DNA of 64,000 bases, taken from assembly GCF_037201975.1 (NCBI RefSeq), contig NZ_CP147520.1:2046001-2110000 (forward strand). The letters run 5' to 3'. The first letter of the stretch is position 1. Each line of letters begins with the position of its first letter. The notes under the pieces are model-generated. The model did no database searches and was not told where the DNA came from. It saw only the letters and a program-made list of their open reading frames with translations. This stretch comes from Streptomyces sp. TG1A-60. Its GTDB lineage: Bacteria; Actinomycetota; Actinomycetes; Streptomycetales; Streptomycetaceae. The position numbers were made by a program, and so were the translations under genes. Shown here piece after piece: positions 39,281 through 48,304 of the stretch.

Positions 39281-41271
39281 CATGCCTCTGCCTTCTCCGC
39301 CTCTTCGGTGTCCTTCGCCGCCTTGTCGATCGCGGCGAGCGACCTGCGGACCTGGTTACGGTCCGTCGTGTACCAGAAGTCCGGCAGTGACGCCTTGATA
39401 TAGCTCCCGTACCGCGCGGTCGTCAGCCGCTGGTCCAGTACGGCGACCACGCCGCGGTCCCCCTGCGCGCGTACGAGACGGCCGGCGCCCTGGGCCATCA
39501 GCAGGGCCGCGTGGGTGGCGGCGACGGCCATGAAGCCGTTACCGCCCGCCTCCTCGACAGCCTTCTGGCGGGCGCTCATCAAGGGGTCGTCGGGGCGCGG
39601 GAACGGGATCTTGTCCATGACGACAAGCTGACAGCTGGGGCCGGGCACATCGACGCCCTGCCAGAGCGAGAGCGTGCCGAAGAGACAGGTCCTGGGATCG
39701 GCCGCGAATCCCTTGATCAGCTCGCCGAGCGTCTCCTCGCCCTGGAGCAGGATCGGGTACTCGGGGACACGGACGCGCAGCTCCTCCGCTGCCAGCTGGG
39801 CGGCCCGCATCGACGAGAACAGGCCGAGCGTCCGGCCACCCGCCGCCTGGATCAGCTCCATGAGCTCGTCCAGCATGTCGGCCCGGTCGCCGTCCCGCGC
39901 GGGTCGCGACAGGTGTTTGGCGACATAGAGGATGCCCTGTCTCGGGTAGTCGAACGGCGAGCCGACATCCACGCCCTTCCACTGCGGGTGGTCCTCCCCC
40001 TCGGCGCCCTCGGGCGCCAGTCCCAGGGACGCCCCTACGCCGTTGAAGTCGCCGCCCAGCTTCAGCGTGGCCGAGGTCAGGGTGACGGAACGGTCCGCGA
40101 AGAGCTTCTCCCTGAGGAGGCCCGAGACGGACATGGGGGCGACGCGCAGGGACGCGCCGAAACGGTCGTGCCGTTCGTACCAGACGACGTCCCACTCGGA
40201 GCCGTTCGTGATCCGCTCGGCCACGTCGTGCACCGTCTCCACGGCGGCGAGCGCCTGCTTCCGGACGGCGTCCTCGTCCTGGACGGACTTGTCGCGAGTG
40301 CTGCCGAGCGCGGAGATCACCGTACGGGCGGCATCGCGCAGCGCCATGAGGACGTACGCCAGATCCTCCGGAATCTCCTCCAGGCGACCCGGCAGGGCCA
40401 GCTCCATGAGCCGCTCGAAGCCCTCGGAGGCGGTCTGAAGCTGGTCGGCGGCCTTCTCGTTCACCAGCTTCGCCGCTCGCTTCACGGCGCGGTTGACCTG
40501 GCCCGGAGTGAGCTCGCCGGTCGCCACGCCGGTCACCCGGGAGACGAGTTCGTGGGCCTCGTCCACGATCAGCACCTCGTGCTGCGGGAGCACCGGTGCG
40601 CCCTCGATGGCGTCGATCGCGAGCAGCGCGTGATTGGTGACGACGACCTCGGAGAGCTTGGCCCGCTCCCGGGCCATCTCAGCGAAGCACTCGGCGCCGT
40701 ACGCGCACTTGGAGGCGCCCAGGCACTCGCGGGACGAAACGGAGACCTGCGCCCAGGCACGGTCGGAGACGCCCGGAGTGAGGTCGTCCCGGTCGCCGGT
40801 CTCGGTCTCCTGCGACCAGTCCCGCAGCCGCAGCAGGTCCAGACCCAGCTTACTGGTGGGCGCGGCAGCCTCGAACTGGTCGAAGAGGCCCTCCTCGTCG
40901 TCCTGTGGTACGCCTTCGTTCAGGCGGTGCAGGCACACGTAGTTCGATCGGCCCTTGAGCATCGCGAACTCGGGGCGGCGGCGCAGCAGCGGTTGCAGCG
41001 CGTCGACCGTTCTCGGCAGGTCCCGCTGCACGAGCTGGCGCTGCAGCGCCAGGGTCGCCGTGGCCACGACGACCCGCTCCCCCTGGGCGAGCGCGGGCAC
41101 CAGGTAACCGAGCGACTTTCCGGTGCCGGTGCCTGCCTGGACCAACAGATGGGAGCCGTCGTCGATCGCCTCCGCGACGGCTTCGGCCATGGTCACCTGG
41201 CCGGGGCGCTCAGTGCCGCCGACAGCGGTGACGGCGGCATGCAGGAGTTCGTGGAGTGAGGGCTTCGTCAT
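39280..41271 (-). CDS. DinG/XPD-type ATP-dependent DNA helicase
   Basis: A 663-residue SF2 helicase. The Walker A motif is QAGTGTGKSLGYLVP (~42-56), the DEAH box is VDEAHEL near 234, and the C-terminal half has the motifs VVMDKIPFPRPDDPL and GAGRLVRAQGDRGVVAVLDQR, the XPD/DinG signature. Four cysteines between Walker A and DEAH (VCLHR, and three in ECLGASKCAYGAECF) form the predicted iron-sulfur cluster. The position next to lexA and family knowledge suggest SOS control, although I do not see a clear LexA box before it. Confidence 0.9.
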   Translation of the reverse strand: MTKPSLHELLHAAVTAVGGTERPGQVTMAEAVAEAIDDGSHLLVQAGTGTGKSLGYLVPALAQGERVVVATATLALQRQLVQRDLPRTVDALQPLLRRRPEFAMLKGRSNYVCLHRLNEGVPQDDEEGLFDQFEAAAPTSKLGLDLLRLRDWSQETETGDRDDLTPGVSDRAWAQVSVSSRECLGASKCAYGAECFAEMARERAKLSEVVVTNHALLAIDAIEGAPVLPQHEVLIVDEAHELVSRVTGVATGELTPGQVNRAVKRAAKLVNEKAADQLQTASEGFERLMELALPGRLEEIPEDLAYVLMALRDAARTVISALGSTRDKSVQDEDAVRKQALAAVETVHDVAERITNGSEWDVVWYERHDRFGASLRVAPMSVSGLLREKLFADRSVTLTSATLKLGGDFNGVGASLGLAPEGAEGEDHPQWKGVDVGSPFDYPRQGILYVAKHLSRPARDGDRADMLDELMELIQAAGGRTLGLFSSMRAAQLAAEELRVRVPEYPILLQGEETLGELIKGFAADPRTCLFGTLSLWQGVDVPGPSCQLVVMDKIPFPRPDDPLMSARQKAVEEAGGNGFMAVAATHAALLMAQGAGRLVRAQGDRGVVAVLDQRLTTARYGSYIKASLPDFWYTTDRNQVRRSLAAIDKAAKDTEEAEKAEA

Positions 41272-41578
41272 AGCGCGACCACCCTACGGGTCACCACTGA
41301 CAAACGGGTGGTCAAGGCGGAAGCGTGGGGCGTGCGGTGCGGGATCAAGACCAGGTTCTCTTCGACGTTCTCTTCTACGGGGCAGCCGGGGGCCAGGGAG
41401 GCGGGACAGGTGGACGGGTCGCGCTGCTGGTAGACCGGCCCTGCTGTCTCTCGACGGCCCGATCTGTTCTGCGGGGGCCGGGATTCCTGGGTCGGAAATC
41501 TGGCCGGCTCGACCGGGAACCGGATCGACGCGAGCGGTGTACCACAAATGACGGCGTCACAGCGGATCCACATCGCAT
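41272..41578. other. Intergenic region, no gene seen
   Basis: This stretch lies between the DinG-type helicase start and the acetyltransferase stop, both minus strand. It has a promoter for the helicase presumably near 41272-41340, but no LexA box, hairpin terminator or convincing frame is visible. Confidence 0.4.
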
Positions 41579-42316
41579 CTACAACAGATCGCGCAGGAGG
41601 CGGTCTCTGACCATGAGGGCGGCCCGCTTGTCGGGCAGGTCGACCTCGGCGGAGAACCGGAAGCCGGCGCTCAGGAAAGCGGAGACGGAGGAGAAGTTGC
41701 GAAGGTCGGGTTCCGCGACAACACGGGCACATGAGGGACGTCTGTCGAGGATGAGATCGGCTGCGGCGCGGAGCAAGGTGGAGCCGAGACCGCGTCCCCG
41801 TTCGGCCACGGGACCGATGAGGATGTGGATACCCGTGTCGTGCGGGCGGGCGGGATAGTGGCGGGCGAGGGGATCGAGGTCCGCACGGTAGATCTCCCAG
41901 TAGCTCATCGGAGTGCCGTCCAGCAGCCCGAGACAGGGCACGCTGCGGCCGTCGCCGTCGAGCTGGGTCCGAAGGTGGTCCGCGGTCACGTCCTCGGGTC
42001 CGGCGAGCTTCCAGTAGGAGGCCACCGCGGCGTCGTTCATCCAGCGTGAGATCAGCCGGAGCTGCCGATCGAGGAGCACGGGGACGAGGTGCAGGGTGCC
42101 TGCCGGGGTGACGACCGGCCCCCAGCCGGCGAGGTGGTCGAGCAGTTCGCCACGGACCGGGGGCGCCTCCTGTCCCGTCTCGGTCCTGTCGCTGCACGGG
42201 TCTCCGTCCTCGGCCAAGAGCGCGAGGAAGTCGTCGGGCAGGCGCAGTTCGAGCGTGTCCTCGTTGCCCGGGGCCGAGGCAGTGCCGGTGTCGGTGCTCG
42301 CGTCGGTGGGAGGCAT
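41579..42316 (-). CDS. Siderophore acetyltransferase (GNAT, AlcB/RhbD type)
   Basis: A 245-residue GNAT-fold enzyme. The first ~75 residues are a loose leader; then LHLVPVLLDRQLRLISRWMN starts the acyltransferase domain typical of siderophore N6-hydroxylysine/diamine acylases. WEIYRADLDPLARHYPARPHDTGIHIL carries the conserved active-site His/Asp region and GPVAERGRGLGSTLL the acetyl-CoA loop. As the last gene of a minus-strand siderophore cluster it likely acylates a hydroxylated diamine before ligation by the IucA/IucC synthetase. Confidence 0.88.
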   Translation of the reverse strand: MPPTDASTDTGTASAPGNEDTLELRLPDDFLALLAEDGDPCSDRTETGQEAPPVRGELLDHLAGWGPVVTPAGTLHLVPVLLDRQLRLISRWMNDAAVASYWKLAGPEDVTADHLRTQLDGDGRSVPCLGLLDGTPMSYWEIYRADLDPLARHYPARPHDTGIHILIGPVAERGRGLGSTLLRAAADLILDRRPSCARVVAEPDLRNFSSVSAFLSAGFRFSAEVDLPDKRAALMVRDRLLRDLL

Positions 42317-42417
42317 GGCGACGCTCCTCTCAGGAGAGCGGATGGGGCATGTTCCTCGGAGCTGGTGGAAGTCGGCGAAGGAAGACGGTTGGGCCGAACA
42401 CGGATGTGGAGGCTTGA

Positions 42418-44636
42418 TCAGCGTTGGAGGGGGTTGGCGACGGTGACGTAGACGGACTGGGTGTCCACGGGGCCGACGAGTTCGTCCAGGCCGTGCAGAC
42501 GGGTCAGCAGGTTGGCCTTACAGCGCAGGGAGGGTGAGTCGAGCAGCCGGGCCGGCAGGGTCGAGTTCAGTCGGGCGGGGCCGGTGGCCACATCGGTGAG
42601 GAAGCGACGGAACGCGGCGAGCAGAAGTTCCTCGTCGGCGAGGCGCTGGGAGCCGAACGCGCCGATGAGGCCGAGCACGTTGTTGATGCCGAGGTAATAG
42701 GTGAACCGTTCGTCGGCGACCTCGTCGGACACGAACGTATCGCTGCGCTCGCCGATGCCGGGCAGCACGGCATCGAGGTCCGTGCGACGGGACTCGCGGA
42801 AGTAGTAGCCCTGGTTGTCGCGATACCGGCCGCCTGTGGGCCAACCGTCGGGGTCCAGCAGGACGAGGGTGTTCTGCTGGTGTGCTTCGAGGGCGATCCC
42901 GGCTTCGCCGTCCAGCCACAGCACAGGCCGTACGACCTGCTCCAGATAGCGCAGGAACCACTCGGCGGCTACGACGCCCCGGGGACGTCCGGTGCGCCCG
43001 GCGAGGTCGGTGACGACGTGGGAGAGCCGGGATCTCATGATGGGGCGTTCGTGCGGCTGACTGAGGTGGTCTGCCTGTCCCTGGACATGGGGGACGGCCT
43101 CGGCGACACGAGTCCCGCGACGCAGGACACGTCGTCCGTCGGGCCGAACGGGTTGTGCCGGATCAGCACGTCCAGGCCGGGCACGGGGGCGCCGTCCGGT
43201 GCGGTGACAGCCAGCCAGGCCGGGTCACGGACGATGTCGAAGCCGGGGTGGGCCGCCTGCCACTGCTGGGCCAGGCCGGTGCGCAGCAGACGGTGGACCT
43301 CGACACCGCGGTGCAGTTCCTTGCGGAGGTTCTCGCGACGGGAGTTGGTGATGCGCAAGCCCAGCGAGAGCTTCAGCATCGCGGGGGCGCCGGTGCGGTG
43401 GACGGTGCGGACGGAGGAGGTCGGGCGCCACGGGAAGCCGTGCGTACCGAGGTCCCGGAGCAGCCCGGCGTCGAGCAGAGCGGCGACGGCCGGCCGGTGT
43501 CGGACTTCCCGGACCTGCCAGGGGTGCAGGGGCAGGGCGGCATGGCCGTCGGGCAGCGGCAGGGCTGTGCCGGCCAGCCGTGCGGTGAGCCGTCTGGCGG
43601 GGATGACACGACCGCGCTCGGTCCATGCCGAGTCGGTCGAGAGGACGGAGGGTGCGATCGCCATCCAGTGCAGAGGGAAGGAGCCACGCAACTCGGGTGA
43701 GTAGAGCCGACCTTCGGTTTCGGAGAGTCCTTCCCGGCTCTTCGGGGTGGGGTGCAGCGGGTGGCCGAGAACAAGACCCTGCTCGGCTGCGAGGAAGCGG
43801 TCCGGATCGTCGGCGGGCTCGGCCCGGCGTTCAGCGATGAAGACGGCGACGCGTCGGGTCGAGTCGGCGACCCTGCCGACCAGGTCGAGTTGGTCGACTC
43901 GGTCGGCTCGGTCGGCTCGACCGCGCGGGTCGAGCCGGTCCGGCTGGGGCGTGGGGTCGGTCGCGAGGGTGGGCGCTGTCATGGGTCGGGAGTCGTGGGC
44001 GTGTGCCTTTTGTGGGGCTCGCGCGGTCGACTCCCTGGAGAGCAACGCCGCGAGTGTCATCGCGTCGACAGGGGGTGCGGCCGCGGGGATGCCGGAGAGG
44101 TACGGGAGGCCGAAGCGGTGCCAGCCGGTCGGGGACCAGTAGTGCACCGGGGTGAGGAGTGTGGTGCCGGTGGCGGGGAGGGGGATGTGGAGGGTGTCGT
44201 CGTGAGGGGAGGAGAGGTTGTGTTCGCGTACCCAGCAGCGGAGAAGGTTCTCGACGGCCGCCGCCTGGGCCACGGTGTGCGGGTCGGTGGCGTCCAGGAG
44301 GTCGGGGGCGAAGCCGGGCAAGTGCTCGGCGGCAGGGCCGGGTGGAGGCTCGGCGGTTGGGGTTCCGTCAGCTTGGCGGGGGAACGACTGGGCGCGCTCG
44401 CGCAGTGCGTCGGTCGGCTCGTGAGCGAGCGTGGCTCGGCCCGGGGCCGACGTGGCGGGGGGAGGAAGCTGCTCGGGCTGACCGGCCCACCGCTCGGTCC
44501 GGCCAGCACCCGGGGCCGCCGGGTCGGCCCTCGGAGCGGTCTGACAGGACGCTGGCTCGGGGCACAGGGCCTGTGGGGCGCGAGCCTCCGGCTCGTGATC
44601 GTGAGTGAGTGCCACGGGGGCGGGCGGCGGCTTCAA
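42418..44636 (-). pseudogene. IucA/IucC siderophore synthetase, split by a one-base frameshift
   Basis: The NRPS-independent synthetase that condenses citrate with amines appears as two frames, 44636-43035 (533 residues) and 43038-42418 (206 residues), overlapping as ATGA. The first has a long low-complexity N-terminus, then the IucA/IucC core (LPLHPWQVREVRHRP, TSSVRTV, LKLSLGLRITNSRRENLRKE). The second has the C-terminal FhuF-like part (GIALEAHQQNTLVLLDPDGW, GRYRDNQGYYFRES, YYLGINNVLGLIGAFG). Neither half is a known stand-alone enzyme. Adding one C to the four-C run just before the overlap joins them as NAPIMRSRLSHVV and gives one 739-residue protein. The extreme N-terminus (Pro/Arg/Glu-rich, ~120 residues) is probably beyond the true start. 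Real lesion or homopolymer error. Confidence 0.85.
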
Positions 44637-44808
44637 GGCGGTTCCTGGGGGTTGCTCGTGCGGGAGGGCAGTCGCGGGTTGGTGCGGCGTGGGGGCCGGC
44701 GCCGAAGGGATACGAGGCGGTGGCGGGGCGGGTCGGCGCTGGAGGCAGGCGGCTGGCCGGGGGGTGGGCGATGCTCGTTCCGGTGGGCTTCTCGGGTCGT
44801 CTGGGCGG

Positions 44809-46302
44809 TCAGTCGCCCTGCATGCGTCCAGGGTCTCCAGCCCTCATGGGCGCCGGGTGCGCCGAGCCCTGCGCTGTGGCGGTGGCCGCTACCGAGGCGA
44901 TCGCGTCCGTCAGCCGGTCGAGTACGGCGTTCGCTTGTTCGTCGGTGATCGTGAGGGGCGGGAGGAGGCGTACGACGCCGGCGTGGCGGCCACCGAGTTC
45001 GACGATCAGGCCTCGGCGGAGACATTCGCGTTGGACCGCGGCGGCGAGGGAAGGGGCGGGTGGGCGTGGGCGGGTGCCGTCGGCGGGAGGGGGCGCGTCC
45101 GGGGCGGCCACTTCGATGCCGATCATGAGTCCTCGTCCCCGCACGTCGCCGACGCAGTCGAACTCCGTGGTGAGGCGGCTGAGTTGGGTGAGTATGCGGG
45201 CACCCAGGGTCTCGGCGCGGTCGGCGAGGCCGTTCTCGCGGACGTGGGCGAGGGTGGCGGTGCCGGCGGCCATGGCGAGCTGGTTGCCGCGGAAGGTGCC
45301 CGCGTGGGCGCCGGGCCGCCAGACGTCGAGGTCGTCGCGGTAGACGACGACGGCCAGCGGAAGGCTGCCGCCGATGGCCTTGGACAGGACCATCACATCG
45401 GGGACGACGCCACTGTGCTCGACCGCCCAGAAGCGGCCCGTACGGCCCACGCCCGTCTGGACCTCGTCGGCGATCAGCGGGATCGAGCGCGCGGCGGTGA
45501 TCTCGCGCATGCGGCGCAGCCAGCCGTCCGGGGCGGGGATGACGCCGCCCTCGCCCTGGACGGGTTCGAGAATCATGCCGGCGGGCAGTGGTACGCCGGG
45601 CTTGGCGTCGTCGAGTACGGACTCCGTCCAGCGGGCGGCGAGTTCGGCGCCGCGGTCGCCGCCAACGCCGAAGGGGCAGCGGTAGTCCTGGGGATACGGC
45701 AGCCGGACCACCCGCACGTCACCGGCGCCCCCGAAGGCTTCGAGCGCCCCGGCGGTCATGCCGTGGTAGGCGCCGGTGAAAGCGAGCAAGCCGGTGCGTC
45801 CGGTCGCGGCCCGGACCAGTTTGAAGGCGGCCTCGACCGCGTCCGTCCCGGCGGGTCCGCAGAACTGGACGCGCGCGCGGTCCGCGAGTCCGGGCGGAAG
45901 GGTGCGGAACAGTTCGGTGGTGAAGGCGTCCCTGACGGGGGTGGCCAGGTCGAGGACGTGCAGCGGGGCGCCCGAGTCGAGCACCTTGCGGATCGCTTCG
46001 AGGACGACCGGGTGGTTGTGGCCGAGGGCGAGGGTGCCCGCGCCGGACAGACAGTCGAGGTAGCGGCGGCCGTCGGCGCCCTCGATGGTCAGCCCGCGGG
46101 CGCGTACGGGCACGATCGGCAGGGCGCGCGGGTAGGTGCGCGCCCCAGACTCGCGCGCGGCCTGCCGCCGTAGGATCCCCTCGTGCGCTGAGCGCGCCCC
46201 GTCGCGGTCCCGCCGTGTGCGCGGCTGTTCGTCCTCGTGTCCCGAAGGCGCTCGCTCGGGCTCGCGCCCCATTGACGCCACCGCAGACTCGGTCACCGCC
46301 AC
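44809..46302 (-). CDS. Diaminobutyrate-2-oxoglutarate-type class III aminotransferase
   Basis: A 497-residue PLP enzyme, first gene of the siderophore cluster. The class III signatures are present: GPAGTDAVEAAFKLVRAATG, the substrate-handling LLAFTGAYHGMT, EVQTGVGRTGRFWAVE, and the PLP lysine near 308 in LSKAIGG. RhbA/dat-like members make diaminobutyrate or diaminopropane for hydroxamate siderophores, which fits its neighbours; no decarboxylase gene is present in the window. The first ~50 residues are Arg/Glu-rich, so the true start could be one of the downstream Met/Val codons. No iron-repressor (DmdR) box is evident before it. Confidence 0.87.
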   Translation of the reverse strand: MAVTESAVASMGREPERAPSGHEDEQPRTRRDRDGARSAHEGILRRQAARESGARTYPRALPIVPVRARGLTIEGADGRRYLDCLSGAGTLALGHNHPVVLEAIRKVLDSGAPLHVLDLATPVRDAFTTELFRTLPPGLADRARVQFCGPAGTDAVEAAFKLVRAATGRTGLLAFTGAYHGMTAGALEAFGGAGDVRVVRLPYPQDYRCPFGVGGDRGAELAARWTESVLDDAKPGVPLPAGMILEPVQGEGGVIPAPDGWLRRMREITAARSIPLIADEVQTGVGRTGRFWAVEHSGVVPDVMVLSKAIGGSLPLAVVVYRDDLDVWRPGAHAGTFRGNQLAMAAGTATLAHVRENGLADRAETLGARILTQLSRLTTEFDCVGDVRGRGLMIGIEVAAPDAPPPADGTRPRPPAPSLAAAVQRECLRRGLIVELGGRHAGVVRLLPPLTITDEQANAVLDRLTDAIASVAATATAQGSAHPAPMRAGDPGRMQGD

Positions 46303-46634
46303 GACTGCACTTCCTCCCGCTGTCCGAAGGCGAGTTGGCAGGGGTCACCGAGCACCGGCGGGTCCCCGCACCTACCAACGACGCGATCCGCACGGGGAAG
46401 CGGGTGCGGCGAAGATCATTGCCGTGACGGAACCGTTGCCGATCCATCGGATGTCCCCCACAACGACCGCATAGTGTGTGGTGCCGTTCCGAAGGACGCG
46501 GCTCGGCGAATCCGTACCGAGCGGCACGTACGACCACTACGTACGTACAAGGAGGCGGTGGGCGCGCGGCGGAGCCGTGCGTGATCCGCTTCGGCAGCAC
46601 AGAGTTCTCTTACGCCCCAGGGGGAGTTCAGACC
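46303..46634. other. Divergent promoter region
   Basis: This stretch separates the minus-strand aminotransferase and the plus-strand protease. A ribosome-binding site (AGGGGGAG) precedes the protease at 46619-46626. I looked for an iron box (TTAGGTTAGGC-like) for the siderophore cluster and saw none, and no other clear repeat. Confidence 0.4.
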
Positions 46635-47867
46635 ATGCGACCACCCATACGACCGCTCTTCGCCGCTCGTCGTGGCAGGAGCGCGCGCCGTAGAACCTCC
46701 CCCGTTCTGGCTGCGGTCGGCCTCGCGACGGTTCTGTCGTTGACCGCCACCGCGTGCGGCTCGGGTGACACGACGGCGGACGCCGACGCGTCGGCGTCCG
46801 CGCAGGGCGGCGACAGCGCGGGCGACGGCAAGATCCGGATCCCGGACGACATCAAGGACAAGCTCAAGGAACACGGGATCGACCTCGACAAGTGGCGGGG
46901 CGGGGCCTGGAAGGAATGGGACAAGGACGACTGGCTGCGCGAAGCCGAGGACTACGTCAATCCGATCATCGAGGACCTGTGGGACCCGGACCGGATGCGG
47001 GACGCCGAGGAGCCGGAGAAGGAGGTCGACGAGAGCGACCTCACCGGTGACCGGGGGGTGACCGACCCGACGCCGCAGCCCGTCGACGCGGAGGTGGTGT
47101 CGGCGAAGTACCACGAGAACGTGCCCGAGGCGGGCAAGGTGTTCTTCGACGCGCCCGAGGGCACGATGGTCTGCTCGGCCACGGTGGTCCAGGACCCGGC
47201 CAACCCCGGCAAGTCCAACCTCGTGTGGACCGCCGGCCACTGTGTGCACGCAGGCAAGTCGGGCGGCTGGTACCGCAACATCGCCTTCGTGCCCTCGTAC
47301 AACGACAGCGGTCTGTCGGCGTCGGAGCTGCAGACGGCCACGAAGGCGCAGGTCGCCCCGTACGGCGTCTGGTGGGGTGACTGGGCGCAGACCTCGGACC
47401 AGTGGATCGAGCAGGGCGGCCAGACGGGTGGTGACGGAGCGCCGTACGACTTCGCGGTGATCCATGTGACGCCGGAGGAGGGCAGCGGAGGCAGGTCGCT
47501 GGAAGAGATGGTCGGTTCGGCATTGCCGGTGGACTTCGACGCGCCCACCGTGCCACAGGTGGAGAGCATCACCGCGACCGGTTACCCGGCGGGGGCTCCG
47601 TATGACGGCGAGACGATGTACCAGTGCACGGACAAGCCGGGGCGGCTCTCGCTCGTCGAGGCCGACCCGACGATGTACCGCATCGGCTGCACCATGACCG
47701 GTGGTTCGTCCGGCGGCGGCTGGGTGGCGACCGGTTCGAACGGCGAGCCCGCGCTGGTGTCCAACACCTCCATCGGTCCGGTGAGCGCCGGCTGGCTGGC
47801 AGGTCCGCGGCTGGGCAAGGAGGCCGAGGGCGTGTACGGGGCGGTGAGCGACAAGTTCGCCCGGTGA
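46635..47867 (+). CDS. Secreted trypsin-like serine protease, probably a lipoprotein
   Basis: A 410-residue exported protease. The N-terminus has an Arg-rich start, a hydrophobic segment (LAAVGLATVLSLTATAC) and a cysteine at the expected lipoprotein position, then an acidic, Asp-rich linker of ~110 residues. The catalytic triad is His ~201 in WTAGHC, Asp ~270 in YDFAVI and Ser ~359 in GCTMTGGSSGGGW. The protein ends close after the serine strand. The ATG at 46635 follows AGGGGGAG. Chymotrypsin-fold proteins of this short type are common in Streptomyces; substrate unknown. Confidence 0.88.
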   Translation: MRPPIRPLFAARRGRSARRRTSPVLAAVGLATVLSLTATACGSGDTTADADASASAQGGDSAGDGKIRIPDDIKDKLKEHGIDLDKWRGGAWKEWDKDDWLREAEDYVNPIIEDLWDPDRMRDAEEPEKEVDESDLTGDRGVTDPTPQPVDAEVVSAKYHENVPEAGKVFFDAPEGTMVCSATVVQDPANPGKSNLVWTAGHCVHAGKSGGWYRNIAFVPSYNDSGLSASELQTATKAQVAPYGVWWGDWAQTSDQWIEQGGQTGGDGAPYDFAVIHVTPEEGSGGRSLEEMVGSALPVDFDAPTVPQVESITATGYPAGAPYDGETMYQCTDKPGRLSLVEADPTMYRIGCTMTGGSSGGGWVATGSNGEPALVSNTSIGPVSAGWLAGPRLGKEAEGVYGAVSDKFAR

Positions 47868-48000
47868 GACCGGGCGGACGGTGACGACAGCGGACAGCGA
47901 CGGTTCGGCGGCGACCGGTCAGGAGCCGCCGAGCCGGTCCGGGCGGGTGGCGCGTGGACATGCTTGCCGCGCGCTCTCCGCCAGGCCCCCAGCGCCCCTG

Positions 48001-48195
48001 CCGACGATGTACCGCATCGGGTGCACCATGACCGGTGGTCCGTCCGGCGGCGGTTGGTTCCGCATGGTCGGCACCGAGGCGCAGCTCGTCTCGAACACGT
48101 CGATCGGCCCGGCCGACAGCATCTGGCTCGCGGGACCGCAGTCGGGCGACGGGGCCAGGGAGCTGGCGATGAGTGTGTCGTACGGCGGTCAGTGA
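48001..48195 (+). pseudogene. Duplicated 3' fragment of the serine protease
   Basis: From 48001 the frame repeats the C-terminal ~65 codons of the upstream protease: PTMYRIGCTMTGGPSGGGW then LVSNTSIGPADSIWLAGPQSG. The first 20 bases (47671-47690 against 48001-48020) are identical. The nucleophile region reads GGPSGG instead of GGSSGG, so Ser is retained but the oxyanion loop changed. The part before 48001 (47881-48000) has no similarity to the protease. There is no His or Asp domain, so it cannot be active. It probably arose by partial tandem duplication and decay. Confidence 0.8.
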
Positions 48196-48304
48196 GCCGT
48201 TCACCCGGCCGACCTCCTCCGTCCGGCGCTCCAGCCGCGCAGATGGAGGCGAGAGCAGGCCTTGGGCGAGAGCGAGGTGGAGACCTCCCCGGTGACGAGA
48301 TCGA

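Noticed and set aside
41268..42197. A 309-codon minus-strand frame overlapping the acetyltransferase gene.
   Set aside because: It is a frame-shifted shadow of the acetyltransferase plus the following gap, with only low-complexity peptides.
46303..46634. An iron-repressor (DmdR/IdeR) box before the siderophore aminotransferase.
   Set aside because: No sequence close to TTAGGTTAGGC was found in this region on either strand.
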